NCBI GenBank assembly: GCA_016207825.1
Contig: JACQZI010000010.1
Span: 1 to 64,000 of the forward strand
Origin: Planctomycetota bacterium
GTDB taxonomy: Bacteria; Planctomycetota; MHYJ01; JACQXL01; JACQZI01
Direction: 5' to 3'
Length of the DNA stretch: 64,000 nucleotides
Shown here: piece after piece, positions 63,088-64,000 of the stretch
How positions within the stretch are numbered: the first letter of the stretch is position 1
How the letters are laid out: each line of letters begins with the position of its first letter
Made by a program: the position numbers and the translations under genes
Notes under the pieces: model-generated
The model's input: only the letters and a program-made list of their open reading frames with translations
What the model was told of the DNA's origin: nothing
The model's database searches: none

Positions 63088-64000
63088 ATGGAAAAGTTAA
63101 TGGACATCCCTCCCAGACCCCGCCTTGTGGGGTCGGGACGGGGCAGAAAAATGAACCTGACACTAAAAGACAAAAAACACCTCTGGCATCCTTTTACCCA
63201 AACCTCCGAATGGGAAAAGGAGAATATCCTCGTCATCAATAAAGGCAAAGGCAATTACCTCTACGACACCAATGGCAGGCGTTATCTGGACGGCATCTCA
63301 TCTTTGTGGTGCAACGTCCACGGTCACCAAAAAGCTGAAATAGATAAAGCCATAGCGAAACAACTAAAGCAAATAGCGCATACCACCATGCTTGGGCTTG
63401 CCCATCCCGGCGCCATAGAGTTAGCCGAAAAGCTCATTAACATCGCGCCTAAAGGTTTAGCACGAGTATTTTATTCCGATAGCGGCGCGACCGCGGTAGA
63501 AATCGCCCTGAAAATCGCCTTCCAGTATTGGCAGCAATGTCTAAAAACTAACAACCAGCAACTAAAAACTAAATTCCTCACCTTCTCCAACGCCTATCAC
63601 GGCGATACTATCGGCTCGGTCAGCCTGGGCGGGATGGATTTATTCCACAGCACCTATCGTCCGCTCCTCTTTAAAACCATCCAAGCCCCGTCGCCTTATT
63701 GCTATCGATGCACTGAACCACGCAGGGTTCAGTGCTATGAACCCAACGCGGTTCATAGTCCATTCAAATCAACTACTAACAATGTTAATCCGCCTTGCCT
63801 CAAAAAAGCAGAGGCCCTTATAAAGAAACATCACCGCTCTTTGGCAGGAGTGGTCATCGAACCATTGATTCAGGGCGCGGCGGGAATGATAACCCAGCCC
63901 AAAGGATTCTTGAAGCGCCTGAGAACGCTCTGCACCAAATATAATATCATCCTGATTGCGGATGAAGTGGCAACCGGATTTGGAAGGACCGGAAGGATGT
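63088..64000 (+). CDS. bioA: Adenosylmethionine-8-amino-7-oxononanoate aminotransferase, 5' part
   Basis: PLP enzyme of biotin synthesis that makes 7,8-diaminopelargonate. The frame runs off the window end, so the PLP lysine is not included. HLWHPFTQTSEWEKENILV, ISSLWCNVHGHQKAEID, YSDSGATAVEIALKIAFQYW, FSNAYHGDTIGSVSLGGMD and LIADEVATGFGRTGRM identify it. The conserved core starts at the ATG 63151, but the frame is open from ATGs at 63088 and 63100; the extra N-terminal codons are partly made of a palindrome (GACCCC-gccttgt-GGGGTC). Two further hairpins lie in frame at 63710-63758. The true start is uncertain between 63088 and 63151. Confidence 0.92.
   Translation, partial: MEKLMDIPPRPRLVGSGRGRKMNLTLKDKKHLWHPFTQTSEWEKENILVINKGKGNYLYDTNGRRYLDGISSLWCNVHGHQKAEIDKAIAKQLKQIAHTTMLGLAHPGAIELAEKLINIAPKGLARVFYSDSGATAVEIALKIAFQYWQQCLKTNNQQLKTKFLTFSNAYHGDTIGSVSLGGMDLFHSTYRPLLFKTIQAPSPYCYRCTEPRRVQCYEPNAVHSPFKSTTNNVNPPCLKKAEALIKKHHRSLAGVVIEPLIQGAAGMITQPKGFLKRLRTLCTKYNIILIADEVATGFGRTGRM
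63710..63758 (+). repeat. Two tandem perfect hairpins inside bioA
   Basis: GCACTGAACC (63710-63719) pairs with GGTTCAGTGC (63726-63735), and CTATGAACC (63735-63743) with GGTTCATAG (63750-63758). Both share the core TGAACC...GGTTCA and keep the reading frame. Confidence 0.9.

Overview
The window looks like a chromosomal stretch of an anaerobic Gram-negative bacterium, most plausibly a Planctomycetota (PVC-type) lineage known from metagenomes. This is an inference. It rests on a lipid A acyltransferase, a porin-like outer-membrane protein and signal peptidase II, on a series of secreted proteins built from single HEAT-like, VWA and PD40 modules as is common in planctomycetes, and on a selenocysteine system plus oxygen-sensitive CoA chemistry. 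No rRNA gene or taxonomic marker beyond ribosomal proteins is present, so the assignment is moderate.

Layout. 0-6.4 kb: bioD, then an ExbB/TolQ channel with a large membrane VWA protein, then a regulatory run (MerR-like protein, sigma-54 activator, FliA/WhiG sigma factor). 6.4-9.3 kb: tRNA-Ser, hisC, an HNH nuclease and a tRNA cluster (Leu, Arg, Lys) mixed with palindromic debris. In that cluster one tRNA-Leu gene lies inside the anticodon arm of a second tRNA-Leu-like body. 9.3-13.2 kb: a PD40 beta-propeller protein and a polyamine pair (ornithine-type decarboxylase, deoxyhypusine/homospermidine synthase). 13.2-14.7 kb: a gene-poor cassette bounded by a 108-bp inverted repeat, holding gene remnants, a G-rich 22-bp tandem array and tRNA-His. 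14.7-22.7 kb: HD-GYP protein, tRNA-Arg, then mobB, a 57-residue protein, mobA, nadB, nadD, glgA, purC and a lipoprotein. 22.7-31.3 kb (minus strand): polyprenyl synthetase, the membrane, small and biotin subunits of a sodium-pumping decarboxylase, a TldE-like protein and a row of secreted proteins. 31.5-37.3 kb: DUF1015 protein and serA, separated by accessory DNA with a 21-bp tandem array downstream of a strong promoter, a 225-residue beta-sandwich-like protein and an unrecognised 390-residue protein; then a frameshifted GxxExxY cassette. 37.3-44.7 kb: gcdA, porin, radical SAM protein and two HEAT-module proteins. 44.7-53.3 kb: tRNA-Sec, selB, polyferredoxin, BcrB/HgdB-type reductase subunit, hydroxyacyl-CoA dehydrogenase/crotonase fusion and thiolase. 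53.3-60.9 kb: ribosomal S10 operon that ends at rpmC and continues into dksA-like, lspA, pyrD and thpR. 60.9-64 kb: lpxL, ddl and the 5' part of bioA.

How the genes fit together. GcdA with the beta, small and biotin subunits (a separate locus 12 kb away), the hydroxyacyl-CoA dehydrogenase/crotonase fusion and the thiolase can take glutaconyl-CoA to crotonyl-CoA, 3-hydroxybutyryl-CoA, acetoacetyl-CoA and acetyl-CoA while pumping sodium. The BcrB/HgdB-type subunit and polyferredoxin suggest that glutaconyl-CoA comes from 2-hydroxyglutarate or from reductive aromatic degradation. bioD and bioA would supply the biotin. selB and tRNA-Sec imply selenoproteins elsewhere, and mobA/mobB imply molybdo- or tungstoenzymes.

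The signals I find most unusual are the tRNA-inside-tRNA arrangement (8588-8759), the transcribed 21-bp repeat leader at 33.2 kb, the inverted-repeat cassette at 13.4-14.6 kb, and palindromic hairpins inserted in frame in bioA.
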